Source: a virus
Virus record (IMG/VR): IMGVR_UViG_3300045135_001219
Coordinates: 1 to 21,888 of that record
Strand: one strand, 5' to 3'
Length of the DNA stretch: 21,888 nucleotides
Shown: piece after piece, positions 1 through 6,966 of the stretch
Position numbering within the stretch: the first letter of the stretch is position 1
How the letters are laid out: the number at the start of each line of letters is the position of its first letter
Program-made: the position numbers and the translations under genes
Notes under the pieces: generated by a model
Database searches by the model: none
What the model was told of the DNA's origin: nothing
What the model saw: the letters and a program-made list of their open reading frames with translations, nothing else

Positions 1-173
1 TACTCTTGAGAGTATTCTTCAGCGTCCTCTGGCATTTCGGCGTCCGCCTCTACGGCTTCGGCCTCAAGCGCATCAGGCTCCGTCACGGTATCCTCTTCAG
101 GCGCGATCATGGCTCTGATTGCATTTTGTGCGGTATTCAGATCAGTCCCTAACGGGTTGTTGGCTTCTGACAT
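1..173 (-). CDS. N-terminus of a putative scaffolding protein (3' part outside window)
   Basis: The minus frame opens with ATG at 173 and stays open to the window edge, giving the first 57 residues. They begin MSEANNPLGTDL and then turn very acidic, rich in Glu, Asp and Ala. A GGAG Shine-Dalgarno lies 8 bases before the ATG. The gene follows the portal and an 83-aa gene on the same strand. In P22-like and many other podoviruses the gene after the portal encodes the scaffold that directs procapsid assembly, and scaffolds often have an acidic, low-complexity N-terminus. The name therefore rests on position and composition only. An acidic structural protein of another kind is possible. Confidence 0.6.
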   Translation of the reverse strand, partial: MSEANNPLGTDLNTAQNAIRAMIAPEEDTVTEPDALEAEAVEADAEMPEDAEEYSQE

Positions 174-194
174 CCTTAAACTCCATATTATGCG

Positions 195-446
195 CTATTT
201 TGTCTTTTTTTCAATAGTCGCATTATCTTCCATTGCGCGCAGCTTCTGGCGAACCGCCTGTACGCCGCGCAGTTTCATGTAAATGCCCTCACGGGCACCG
301 TTATCGCTGGCATCAGTTGCCTTGAACTCCTCCCAGCAATCCTGCTCGATTTCATCCATGAAACGAATAAAATCTGTGTCACGTAAAAGACGGGCAGCCT
401 CGTGCCCGTCGTCTATGATTTGTTGCTTACTCTTCACGCGCTGCAT
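195..446 (-). CDS. Hypothetical 83-aa protein between portal and scaffold
   Basis: This short, charged, probably all-helical protein has no signal peptide or membrane segment. Its N-terminus resembles a soluble helical bundle (MQRVKSKQQIIDDGHEAARL) and its tail is Lys-rich (EKKTK). The ATG lies inside the last 20 bases of the portal gene, so translation is probably coupled. The gap to the next start (173) is only 21 bases. Its place inside the portal-scaffold block suggests an assembly role, but I do not recognise a family and give no function. Confidence 0.8.
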   Translation of the reverse strand: MQRVKSKQQIIDDGHEAARLLRDTDFIRFMDEIEQDCWEEFKATDASDNGAREGIYMKLRGVQAVRQKLRAMEDNATIEKKTK

Positions 447-2550
447 CCTTAATCAGATCGGCTTGCGCCTTCATCACTTCGCGATTGATCGCCATATCCG
501 ACCGGATTTTCTCGACGTTAAGCTGCGTGCCGTATTTCGCCTGCATCTCTTCTGCCTTGACGTATAGCTCCGCCTCCAGCTCGTCGCGCTTGCGATCGTC
601 CTCCATAAACATCTTCTCGCGGCCAAGTTGCAATTCGGCAGCCTTCTTCTGGATGTCCGCCTGAATTTGCTGGATTTGCACTTGAATAAGCTGCTCGTTG
701 ATGTCTGGCTTGTCTTCTTGTGGTGGCGCTTGGAACTGTGATGGGTCTGACCAGAATTGCGACACGTCCTTGAAGCCTGCAAGCTCTGTCATCGCCTTCA
801 GCGTGTTTGACAGCTTCTGCATGTCGGTCAACGGATTCACCGGCCCCATGGTCGCCATGGCCTCTTTCTGCATCTCGCCAATTTGTCGCAGCATCATCAT
901 TCGCTCAGTGTCCGTACCGCGGCCAAGTGCGACGTTAATCGATACATCCATGTTGGCGTTCCAAGTGCGCGGATCGATCGGAATAAACTCGTTCGACAGG
1001 CGAACCATGCGCGGCTGATCCTGATGCGTCGTAATTAAGTGCAACACGATCCGATAGAGCTGCTTCATTCCGGTTTCCGCAAAGATACGCGCAATCATCT
1101 CAATGTGCTGCTGAGCGCTCGACACAGTCGCGTTTACCGCTGCCGCGGTAGATGACTGCAATGCACCCGCATCAAGGCCCATAGACGCCTTTGAGATGCC
1201 TGTGCGGGCCTCTTTGATCTCGTCCATGTATTGCAGCACTGGGAATGCCTGCTGACCAACAAATGGCATAGACAACGGCTGCACCTGACCGGCGGAACGC
1301 TGGCGGATGATGGCGCCGACCTCTGTCGACATGACATCATCGATGTTGACCATTCCCTCGGTCACTGCGACGCGTGGGTGGATCGACATCGCCAAGCTGT
1401 CGAGCGTGTTACGCATGATCGACGACTTGATGCGCTGGATGTCCATGACGGTGTCTGCGATCGACATGCCAAAGAAGTCGTGCGCCTCTGGGTCTGGGCA
1501 GAACACGGCAAACGGCAACATCGCGCACGGCTCGTTCATGAGGATCGTCTTACCGTCGCCCGCGGTGCAAATTTTACGCAACTCTGCGATCCCGTCGCCG
1601 TCGTAATCGACGCGGATATAGTTTTCGACGTAAAGAACCTTCTTCATTGCCGGATCGTTGCGCTCGTTCATCTCGTTGGATAGCGCGCGGTTTCGCGTGC
1701 TGCGCTCAATGTTTGTTTCCATGTCATCGTATGACGATCCAAGTGACGCTACGTCGTCGTACTCGTAGCCCATGGCCACAAGCTCAGAAACCGTCACAAT
1801 CCGGCGGTGCGCGACATAGTCGGCGTCCTCTAACGATTTACTCTCACGAGAGATTAGGAACTCTTCCGGCGGCACAGCCTCTAGCTTCACACGGCCATCC
1901 GGATACGTGTATGTGGCGCGAACGGCGTGTACCATAGGCGGAGGCACGATCTGGCCGCTCATGGGGTCGATCTGGGGCTCTCCGATAGGCTCAGATGCGA
2001 CAATCTCTACATCGACGTCAGGGTCGGCCATAATCGCGCTCAGAGCGTTGTCGTCGAGGCCGGTAAGCTCGTGCGTTTCAAAGCGTGTCTGATCGTCCCA
2101 GTAGCACTTCAGTATGCCAGCCTTACGGATCAGCGCGTCCTTGAACGCCGCGTGAATGTGCAAGAAGCCGTTGTTGTCGCGGTTGATGATGTAGTTGGCG
2201 TATTCCGTCGCCTGCTTAGCAGCCGCGACATCCTCCGGCCCTTGGGGCGCGTATTCAACGGTGCGGTCGGTGCCATGAAAAATGCGCATCAGCGACGGCA
2301 TGATCGCCTGTACTGTGTCGCGCACGTCCATGCTGACAACTTGGCTACGGCCCTCTTCCTCATTGCCAAACGGCTCGCCGCGGTAGTACTGCGTCGCGGT
2401 GGCGCGTGTGGGGCTGATCCAGTTATCGATAAAATCGATTGCGTCGTCGATCTCTTTGCCAACGATGCCTTGCAGCTCGTCGTCGTCCATCTGGTTAGGG
2501 TTTAGCTCGGCTTCTAGTTGCGCCGCCAGTTCGTTGATTTCGTAGTCCAT
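427..2550 (-). CDS. Portal (head-tail connector) protein, P22 type
   Basis: The 707-residue product fits the P22-type portal family (P22 portal is about 725 residues), which forms the dodecameric vertex ring through which DNA is packaged and ejected. The N-terminal third carries recognisable portal sequence (FIDNWISPTRATATQYYRGE, then RSQVVSMDVRDTVQAIMPSL). The C-terminal ~100 residues, from about 600, are Gln/Lys/Glu-rich and predicted coiled coil, as in the barrel of P22-like portals. Start ATG at 2550 has an AGGAG site 7 bases upstream. The stop overlaps the next gene by 20 bases. Length and motifs argue against the ~530-residue T7 type. Confidence 0.93.
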   Translation of the reverse strand: MDYEINELAAQLEAELNPNQMDDDELQGIVGKEIDDAIDFIDNWISPTRATATQYYRGEPFGNEEEGRSQVVSMDVRDTVQAIMPSLMRIFHGTDRTVEYAPQGPEDVAAAKQATEYANYIINRDNNGFLHIHAAFKDALIRKAGILKCYWDDQTRFETHELTGLDDNALSAIMADPDVDVEIVASEPIGEPQIDPMSGQIVPPPMVHAVRATYTYPDGRVKLEAVPPEEFLISRESKSLEDADYVAHRRIVTVSELVAMGYEYDDVASLGSSYDDMETNIERSTRNRALSNEMNERNDPAMKKVLYVENYIRVDYDGDGIAELRKICTAGDGKTILMNEPCAMLPFAVFCPDPEAHDFFGMSIADTVMDIQRIKSSIMRNTLDSLAMSIHPRVAVTEGMVNIDDVMSTEVGAIIRQRSAGQVQPLSMPFVGQQAFPVLQYMDEIKEARTGISKASMGLDAGALQSSTAAAVNATVSSAQQHIEMIARIFAETGMKQLYRIVLHLITTHQDQPRMVRLSNEFIPIDPRTWNANMDVSINVALGRGTDTERMMMLRQIGEMQKEAMATMGPVNPLTDMQKLSNTLKAMTELAGFKDVSQFWSDPSQFQAPPQEDKPDINEQLIQVQIQQIQADIQKKAAELQLGREKMFMEDDRKRDELEAELYVKAEEMQAKYGTQLNVEKIRSDMAINREVMKAQADLIKDAAREE

Positions 2551-2559
2551 GTACGGCTC

Positions 2560-3114
2560 CTATCTGCTCAAATAACCTTCGACGTCGGCAAGTAGGCCAG
2601 CGCTAAGCTGTGGCTGCTTCCGCATCGACATAGGTGTTTTTGCCATTTTAGCGGCGTCGTTCTTCATTGCCCTGCGACCAAGCTGCAATCCCTTGAACCC
2701 GCCATAGATCAATGGGGCAGCGTCCAGACCAAGCATTGCAATGTGGCCAAGCATGTCGAGCTGGCGCCCTTCTTGGTATGCGTCTCTAACTTTTCTGGAG
2801 CCGCCATAGATGTCGTCTGCAACGTATGGTGCGTTTGCAACCGGCACCATCTCGGCAACCTTTGACATCGCCACAGCTTCCATAGGATCGCGGCCCTGAT
2901 CGATCAGCGACTGCACCGTACCGCGGCGTGCGTTAAACATGTTGGGCTCGGCATTCATGTAATCCATAAAACTTGCGAGCTGGTCTTCGGTGTAGAGGTA
3001 ATCGCCAAAATCGCGATATGTGCGGCCTTGGTCGTCGGTCTTGTATACCAACTTGCGTGCGTATGGATCGATCTGATCGTATGCTAGGGAAATCTTCTTG
3101 CGGATGTCACTCAT
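2560..3114 (-). CDS. Hypothetical 184-aa virion-module protein
   Basis: The gene lies 9 bases upstream of the portal on the same strand. The N-terminal half is charged and rich in Asp/Tyr (DQIDPYARKLVYKTDDQG). Around residues 122-145 there is a mildly hydrophobic helix-like stretch (LGHIAMLGLDAAPLIYGGF), followed by a basic tail with several Met and Lys. An AGAGG site precedes the ATG at 3114, and the start overlaps the preceding 53-aa gene by 8 bases. The hydrophobic, glycine-bearing segment recalls small ejection or internal proteins of podoviruses, but I recognise no family. Confidence 0.85.
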   Translation of the reverse strand: MSDIRKKISLAYDQIDPYARKLVYKTDDQGRTYRDFGDYLYTEDQLASFMDYMNAEPNMFNARRGTVQSLIDQGRDPMEAVAMSKVAEMVPVANAPYVADDIYGGSRKVRDAYQEGRQLDMLGHIAMLGLDAAPLIYGGFKGLQLGRRAMKNDAAKMAKTPMSMRKQPQLSAGLLADVEGYLSR

Positions 3115-3268
3115 CAGGCCTCTCTTCAGTCACCTTGACTTTGTATTTTAGGAGCAATGGCTCTTCGCTGTCTAACGTCTCAAGTATTTCAATTTTAAAA
3201 GATGGATCGCTCTCTAGAAGCGATTTTCCAAAGTCATCCATCTCCATTTCGTACACAAGTGTCGTCAT
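3107..3268 (-). CDS. Hypothetical acidic 53-aa protein
   Basis: A short frame starts at ATG 3268 and ends TGA at 3107-3109. The product begins MTTLVYEMEMDDFGKSLLES and is strongly acidic, with alternating hydrophobic residues near the C-terminus (PLLLKYKVKVTEE) that suggest a beta hairpin. The ATG overlaps the stop of the upstream 189-aa gene in an ATGA junction, and its own stop overlaps the downstream start by 8 bases. It therefore exactly fills the space between its neighbours, which is good evidence that it is translated. Function unknown. Confidence 0.8.
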   Translation of the reverse strand: MTTLVYEMEMDDFGKSLLESDPSFKIEILETLDSEEPLLLKYKVKVTEERPDE

Positions 3269-3834
3269 TTCTCTAATCCTTCCAAATAATCGAGAATACT
3301 CATAAACTGACCCTCCGGAGGCCTCACAAACTCCGGAACGACAGGGTTGAACTGGGTGTAAACATTTGGCCGCGCCTTGCGGTTTTGCAGGCCAAGGTAT
3401 TTTGCGACTTTTGCCATATCCATCGTTTCTGATATGATCAAGTCTGCGCGCTCATTCGGAGGGATGTTTATCCCAAACGTCGAAAGCACGTCGTCAACTT
3501 TTTCACGCGCGACAGGTAAAAATTTGTCAGCATCTTCGCTAACATCATAAAACCCCTCAACCGGCTGGCGTGTCGTGTGAATCGCATCACCTAGACCGCG
3601 TTCTTTCTTATACCCTTCAGACGCCCAATAGCTTTGCGGCGGGTAGGGGTCATAAAACTCTTTTGGCTCCTGCCGAAATGGCGATGTTCTTACCTTCGAG
3701 CGCGCAAGTGAAGCCTCTGCCCCACGAATGTTGGGGTTCGTTAAATGCTTCATTGGGTCAATGACGGGCCGCACTTCATCTGAGAAGTGCAGCAAGTCTA
3801 GTAAACCGCGTGCATATTTTAACGGGTTAGCCAT
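3265..3834 (-). CDS. Hypothetical 189-aa virion-module protein
   Basis: The product begins MANPLKYARGLLDLLHF, a short amphipathic start that resembles the beginning of the next protein upstream (MANLLDDIIKFALRQRY). The middle is proline- and tyrosine-rich (EFYDPYPPQSYWASEGY) and the C-terminus carries another proline-rich stretch. There is no membrane segment or signal peptide. The ATG at 3834 overlaps the preceding stop as TAATG. The shared opening with its neighbour may be a common packaging or docking signal, which is inference. No family recognised. Confidence 0.85.
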   Translation of the reverse strand: MANPLKYARGLLDLLHFSDEVRPVIDPMKHLTNPNIRGAEASLARSKVRTSPFRQEPKEFYDPYPPQSYWASEGYKKERGLGDAIHTTRQPVEGFYDVSEDADKFLPVAREKVDDVLSTFGINIPPNERADLIISETMDMAKVAKYLGLQNRKARPNVYTQFNPVVPEFVRPPEGQFMSILDYLEGLEK

Positions 3835-4922
3835 TAAGAACCGTTGCCCTCTAGGTTGGAGAAGTAGTTAAGAATATCGTTTGTCATTGGCGCGGCAGCT
3901 CCAACGCCGAAAACAGGAATGGAACCCTTGACCATACCGCGGACAACCTCTTTCGGTGTTAATCCGGTGATGGCGCTAGTGCGCTCAATCGCTTCGTTGA
4001 CGAACTGGATCATAGGCTTACCTTCTTTGCCAGTTCCACCATGCCAGACGACTTCTTGAAACTTCATAGGCGTAACGCCTTTTTTGTCGGCAAGCTCCAT
4101 AGCAACCTCTTCGACGGCGCCATATGTCTTTGGCGTTGGTACTTGCATACCGTAGCCAATAGTCATCATCTGCTCATCCATCGTCGCGCGATCACCGGCG
4201 CCTTGGAAATTTGTCGAGAAGTTAAAGCGCTTTGGGTTTGTCGTTGGGTTAATACCGCCTTCCGCCTCAATCTTAGATGCGGATTTAGCGTTATTACCTA
4301 AAAAGCGACCGCCAATCGGATACGGATAGTTAAAGGTATTTTCCGGTAAATTGGCGCCCTGCGCTTTGCGATAGTTATCAAACGACGCCATCAAAAAGTT
4401 TGCTTGCGGATCGGCGCCACCAGTCCATGCGGCCATAGGGTCAGCAAACATTTCTTGGAATTTTTTGCGGCCCAACTCTTCACCGTATTCGTTTATAAAT
4501 TCTTGCTCAAGCTGGCCCATAAAATACCAGTCAGACGTGTCTGGCCGATCGATACCTTTTTCGTATGCCTCAAGAAGGTTTCTTTTTGCCTGCGGATTGC
4601 CATAAATCTTGCGGTATTTATCGATGGTTTCCTGCTTTGCCGGCAATACCGAAAGCGTTTGGTTTGGCTGCGATGCGACCGGATACTTATAACGATCAAC
4701 GCTAAAGCGATCTGCAATGTTGAAGTACGGATCATAATCGCCAGCATTAATCCGGCGCTGCGTAACATCGCGAAATTTCTTTACAGCTTTAGCTTCTGGG
4801 CTTTCGCTTTTAGCTAAATACTCTTTACCCTTTTTAGCATCAAACTTCATCACTGGCGGCGTTACGTTAGGGTAACGCTGGCGCAGCGCAAATTTTATAA
4901 TGTCATCAAGTAAGTTAGCCAT
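3834..4922 (-). CDS. Hypothetical 362-aa virion-module protein
   Basis: The soluble-looking protein opens MANLLDDIIKFALRQRY. Its C-terminal half has a block that reminds me of phage domains of the DUF7178 type, with the order NAKSASKI, then GDRATMDEQMM, a TPKTYGAVEE helix, then MKFQEVVWHGG. That resemblance is from memory and is weak. The ATG at 4922 sits one base after the stop of the 88-aa gene, with AAGGAAAAG upstream. It is the largest unknown between the small basic genes and the portal. A virion or ejected protein is likely from position; a modifying activity cannot be shown. Confidence 0.85.
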   Translation of the reverse strand: MANLLDDIIKFALRQRYPNVTPPVMKFDAKKGKEYLAKSESPEAKAVKKFRDVTQRRINAGDYDPYFNIADRFSVDRYKYPVASQPNQTLSVLPAKQETIDKYRKIYGNPQAKRNLLEAYEKGIDRPDTSDWYFMGQLEQEFINEYGEELGRKKFQEMFADPMAAWTGGADPQANFLMASFDNYRKAQGANLPENTFNYPYPIGGRFLGNNAKSASKIEAEGGINPTTNPKRFNFSTNFQGAGDRATMDEQMMTIGYGMQVPTPKTYGAVEEVAMELADKKGVTPMKFQEVVWHGGTGKEGKPMIQFVNEAIERTSAITGLTPKEVVRGMVKGSIPVFGVGAAAPMTNDILNYFSNLEGNGS

Positions 4923-4923
4923 A

Positions 4924-5190
4924 TCACCACTTTTCCTTTGCTGCCCAAAATGCCGCGGACATCTTGCCCTTGGCTATGTTCTTCGCGTGACGTGCGCGAA
5001 ACGCTTTATTGCGTGCGCTACCCTTCGGCGAGCCCTTAACACCCTGCTCACCAAAGCGGATCGTCTTAACTTTGTCGCCTTCTTTCGCCACCACGACGTG
5101 CGATTTCGTCGGGTGCTTCGGGGTGCGCTTCGGCTTGTTGTAGCCAGATACGCCGACACGAGATAGCCGAGCATCTTTTTTCTCAGGCAT
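4924..5190 (-). CDS. Conserved small basic phage protein, 88 aa
   Basis: The Lys/Arg-rich protein begins MPEKKDARLSRVGVSGYNKP and continues with SHVVVAKEGDKVKTIRFGEQ and a C-terminal GSARNKAFRARHAKNIAKGK motif. I recognise this as a small protein found in many phage structural modules, without an assigned function. The central part reads as a small beta barrel with a basic tail, so nucleic-acid contact inside the virion or capsid is plausible. Its ATG overlaps the preceding stop as TAATG. Confidence 0.88.
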   Translation of the reverse strand: MPEKKDARLSRVGVSGYNKPKRTPKHPTKSHVVVAKEGDKVKTIRFGEQGVKGSPKGSARNKAFRARHAKNIAKGKMSAAFWAAKEKW

Positions 5191-5381
5191 TACGATTCAA
5201 CTTTCTTTTCCCACTCATAGCACTTCACTTGCATGATGGTGTGTGTCGGATAACGCACTTGCATCGAGATGACGCCGTTCTTCATAAAATCCGCGATGCA
5301 TTCGTTCTCGCTCGCAAATGCTGGCCCGCCAACGGCGAAGCAGTAATTTTGCGCACACAAGAGAACAAATGCTGTAAACAT
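5190..5381 (-). CDS. Small exported two-cysteine protein, 63 aa
   Basis: I chose ATG 5381 because it follows the stop of the 55-aa gene by 4 bases. A longer upstream extension of the frame would be an Arg-rich shadow of that gene. The product starts MFTAFVLLCAQNYCFAVGG, a probable signal peptide or short membrane segment. Cys28 and Cys54 then sit in a small domain (FASENECIADFM, then IMQVKCYEW). The spacing resembles two other small proteins here, at 5760 and 16255. The Shine-Dalgarno is weak (AGAAG), so expression may depend on coupling. Function unknown; periplasmic or membrane location is inferred. Confidence 0.75.
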   Translation of the reverse strand: MFTAFVLLCAQNYCFAVGGPAFASENECIADFMKNGVISMQVRYPTHTIMQVKCYEWEKKVES

Positions 5382-5385
5382 CACA

Positions 5386-5553
5386 TCACTTCTTACCCTT
5401 CTTCTTCGGTTTTTTCGCTGTTTTCGCAGCAGCTTTGAACGCCTTCGCGCTCGGCGCGCCCTTACTTCCAGCCTTGCGCATCTTTTCGCCGCTTCCCGCC
5501 GCAATGCGCTTACGCTTAGCGTGAATGTTCGCATAGAGCCCCTTCTTAGGCAT
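5386..5553 (-). CDS. Small Lys-rich phage protein, 55 aa
   Basis: The start is ATG 5553, with a near-perfect AAGGAG 6 bases upstream. An in-frame start at 5592 lacks a site. The product begins MPKKGLYANIHAKRKRIAAG and ends in a Lys/Ala tail (KKPKKKGKK). I recognise the MPKKGLYANIHAKRKRI opening as common among phage structural-gene neighbourhoods, still without a function. The charge suggests binding to DNA or another acidic partner. It is the first gene of the leftward virion module. Confidence 0.88.
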   Translation of the reverse strand: MPKKGLYANIHAKRKRIAAGSGEKMRKAGSKGAPSAKAFKAAAKTAKKPKKKGKK

Positions 5554-5580
5554 GTTGATCTCCTTTAACGCGTTATCCAC

Positions 5581-5609
5581 ATAATACAGCATTTTCGCTA
5601 CTACGGAAC
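5581..5609 (-). promoter_or_regulatory. Candidate promoter for leftward virion module
   Basis: On the minus strand TATTAT (5586-5581) matches five of six bases of a -10 box and is preceded by TG. The -35 region 17 bases upstream (GTTCCG) is poor. Transcription would start about 20 bases before the Shine-Dalgarno of the gene at 5553. Confidence 0.3.
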
Positions 5610-5634
5610 CCCGCGCGTGGGAGGCCGCGCGGGG
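5609..5634. other. GC hairpin in divergent intergenic region
   Basis: CCCCGCGCG (5609-5617) and CGCGCGGGG (5626-5634) form a perfect 9-bp inverted repeat around the 8-base loop TGGGAGGC. Neither side has a U tract, so it is not a standard terminator. It lies just upstream of the candidate -35 of the leftward virion promoter and could be an operator or a factor-dependent stop. Confidence 0.5.
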
Positions 5635-5697
5635 GAGCCGGTAGCTCTTGCGGTGTGGAAGGAAAACCGCATGCGCATAATATGCCTGAAAATAGTG

Positions 5698-5727
5698 CTT
5701 GTGTCTATGTTAGCAATTTGTTAACAG
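5698..5727 (+). promoter_or_regulatory. Extended -10 promoter for the rightward small operon
   Basis: TTGTGT is followed by a 17-base spacer and TAACAG, with TG one base before the -10 (TGTTAACA). The register is identical to the elements at 15325-15354 and 19157-19186. All three share CTTG at position 1 and TGTTAACA at position 22 of a 30-base unit. This one and the 19157 element also share GTTAGCA within the spacer. The predicted start is about 5734, 26 bases before the ATG at 5760. Confidence 0.65.
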
Positions 5728-5759
5728 GTATTAAGGGATGGAATCAAAGGATGTAAAAA

Positions 5760-5975
5760 ATGACCTTCTTCTACGCGCTCATCATCGAATACGCTTTGCA
5801 GGGGCACACCCTGCAAGCACGCATGTACTTCGACAGCTCAAAGGCGTGTTTCGACGCCCTGCGGGCCGCGGAGGCGCTGTCAGACGCAATGCCGGCGGAC
5901 TTGTTCTGCGAAAACACCGGCAAGCTGTCTGGCTCAATCCGGCCGATGCTACGGCCAAGTAACTTGGGAGAGTAA
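5760..5975 (+). CDS. Small two-cysteine protein, 71 aa
   Basis: The protein begins MTFFYALIIEYALQGHTLQA, a hydrophobic strand-like opening. YFDSSKAC (Cys30) and LFC (Cys50) follow, with an Ala-rich helix between them. I recognise this layout from small phage proteins but no function. Start ATG 5760 has AAAGGA upstream and follows a well-formed promoter. An overlapping frame from 5738 was rejected because its product is Arg-rich and low in sense. The stop lies one base before the next ATG, so the two genes form an operon. It resembles the proteins at 5190 and 16255. Confidence 0.72.
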   Translation: MTFFYALIIEYALQGHTLQARMYFDSSKACFDALRAAEALSDAMPADLFCENTGKLSGSIRPMLRPSNLGE

Positions 5976-5976
5976 T

Positions 5977-6117
5977 ATGGGACGACCAAAATTTAACAGC
6001 CACACTGGCAAAGCTAAGTACGAAAAAGTCGAGGGAAAGTACAATTTAGCGCCAAAACCTGTAAATCGTGCTACCCGTAGGGCCGCAAAGGCGATAAACT
6101 CAAAACGTAAGAAGTAA
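5977..6117 (+). CDS. Small basic protein, 46 aa
   Basis: ATG 5977 lies one base after the preceding stop and has GGGAG at the right distance. The product begins MGRPKFNSHTGKAKYEKVEG and ends with a strongly basic helix (RATRRAAKAINSKRKK). Net positive charge and small size suggest a nucleic-acid-binding peptide or a small virion component. A strong terminator follows 126 bases downstream. No family recognised. Confidence 0.7.
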   Translation: MGRPKFNSHTGKAKYEKVEGKYNLAPKPVNRATRRAAKAINSKRKK

Positions 6118-6123
6118 CACCTT

Positions 6124-6142
6124 GGGCGCCTCATCAGCGCCC
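6124..6142. other. Small GC hairpin after the rightward small operon
   Basis: GGGCGC and GCGCCC form a perfect 6-bp stem with the loop CTCATCA, 7 bases after the stop of the 46-aa gene. No T run follows directly; a TTTTT lies about 30 bases further on. It may protect the 3' end or assist the terminator at 6243. Confidence 0.4.
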
Positions 6143-6242
6143 ACCGTAAGCCATGAGTGCGGGGGCGGGTTTTTACCTCATTATTTTTACCGCCAAACCA
6201 TGGCAGCGTGAGCTGGTGCGACATTCACCGGTGATCACGCAG

Positions 6243-6272
6243 AGAGGGGCGAATGCGAGCGCCCCTCTTTTT
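6243..6272 (+). terminator. Rho-independent terminator
   Basis: AGAGGGGCG (6243-6251) and CGCCCCTCT (6260-6268) make a 9-bp GC-rich stem with an 8-base loop, followed by a T tract (6268-6272). It ends the 5760-6117 operon on the plus strand. The HNH gene begins 22 bases later, so only read-through or a cryptic promoter would express that gene. Confidence 0.88.
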
Positions 6273-6294
6273 ACCAACGCAACGGGAGGACGAC

Positions 6295-6966
6295 ATGACC
6301 AGTAGAAGACGATTAACGCATGTAGAAAAGCAGGCAATCAAAAAGGCTTGGAATTTTAAGTGCGCATATTGCAGAGACACAGTTGTCGGCGACGCGTGCC
6401 ACATAGACCACATTGTGCCAGTAAAGCATGGCGGGAAGTGCGAAATAGAAAACCTAGCGCTATCGTGCATCAAGTGCAATCACCAAAAAGCAGACGCGCG
6501 ATTACCTCGGATGCATGAAGGCTTATTACTCGCGACCGCCGCCAGAAAAGCCCCTAAAGTACGTCAAGGCATGAAACGCACGCGCGTGGCAAAGAACAAA
6601 ATGCTAAATGCGTTCTTAACTAGCCTTGCGGACACGATTGACGGATACGGCAAAGAGATCGATCAGGTTGACATACCTGTGCGGCTTTACAGCAACCAAG
6701 AAGAAATTAAGGCAACTATAAGCATACCTTTAAAAGACGTCGTATACGAAGAGTTTATCGCAGAAGCATCTGAAGACATAACTAATACAAAAGCTATCGT
6801 GTTAGATAGATTGTCAGAAGTCAGAGAGCGTACAAAGCGGTCTAGGCTTGTAAAAGCCATTTCCGAGGAGGCTAACGTCAGCACAAGGTCAATATCGCGA
6901 TACGTCAAAGAGCTTGGCGAAGAGGGGCAGGCCAACGTTAAAGGCGGTTGGGTATACCCACTCTAA
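6295..6966 (+). CDS. HNH endonuclease with C-terminal winged-helix domain
   Basis: Start ATG 6295 has GGGAGG 6 bases upstream. An earlier in-frame ATG at 6253 lies inside the terminator loop and is unlikely. The product is 223 residues. An HNH module occupies residues 20-65: CAYC (Cys23, Cys26), HIDHIVPVKHGG (His36, Asp38, His39), Asn53, and CIKCNHQKA (Cys58, Cys61, Asn62, His63). These are the zinc and metal-binding catalytic residues of the family. Residues ~180-222 look like a helix-turn-helix (SEEANVSTRSISRYVKELGE). It is convergent with the large terminase, overlapping it by 4 bases. HNH proteins next to terminases can assist packaging cleavage; a homing or mobile endonuclease is the alternative. 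Confidence 0.9.
   Translation: MTSRRRLTHVEKQAIKKAWNFKCAYCRDTVVGDACHIDHIVPVKHGGKCEIENLALSCIKCNHQKADARLPRMHEGLLLATAARKAPKVRQGMKRTRVAKNKMLNAFLTSLADTIDGYGKEIDQVDIPVRLYSNQEEIKATISIPLKDVVYEEFIAEASEDITNTKAIVLDRLSEVRERTKRSRLVKAISEEANVSTRSISRYVKELGEEGQANVKGGWVYPL

Noticed and set aside
1927-2505. 192-aa plus frame inside the portal gene
   Set aside because: It is antisense to the portal; the product is Val/Arg-rich with no recognisable domain or Shine-Dalgarno.
5671-5724. 17-codon hydrophobic leader-like frame with GGAAGG upstream
   Set aside because: It lies upstream of the predicted transcription start at about 5734, and its stop falls inside the promoter -10.
5738-5962. 74-aa plus frame overlapping the 71-aa gene
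   Set aside because: The product is Arg/Ala-rich without structure; the frame at 5760 has the recognisable small-phage-protein layout and continues into the next gene's start.
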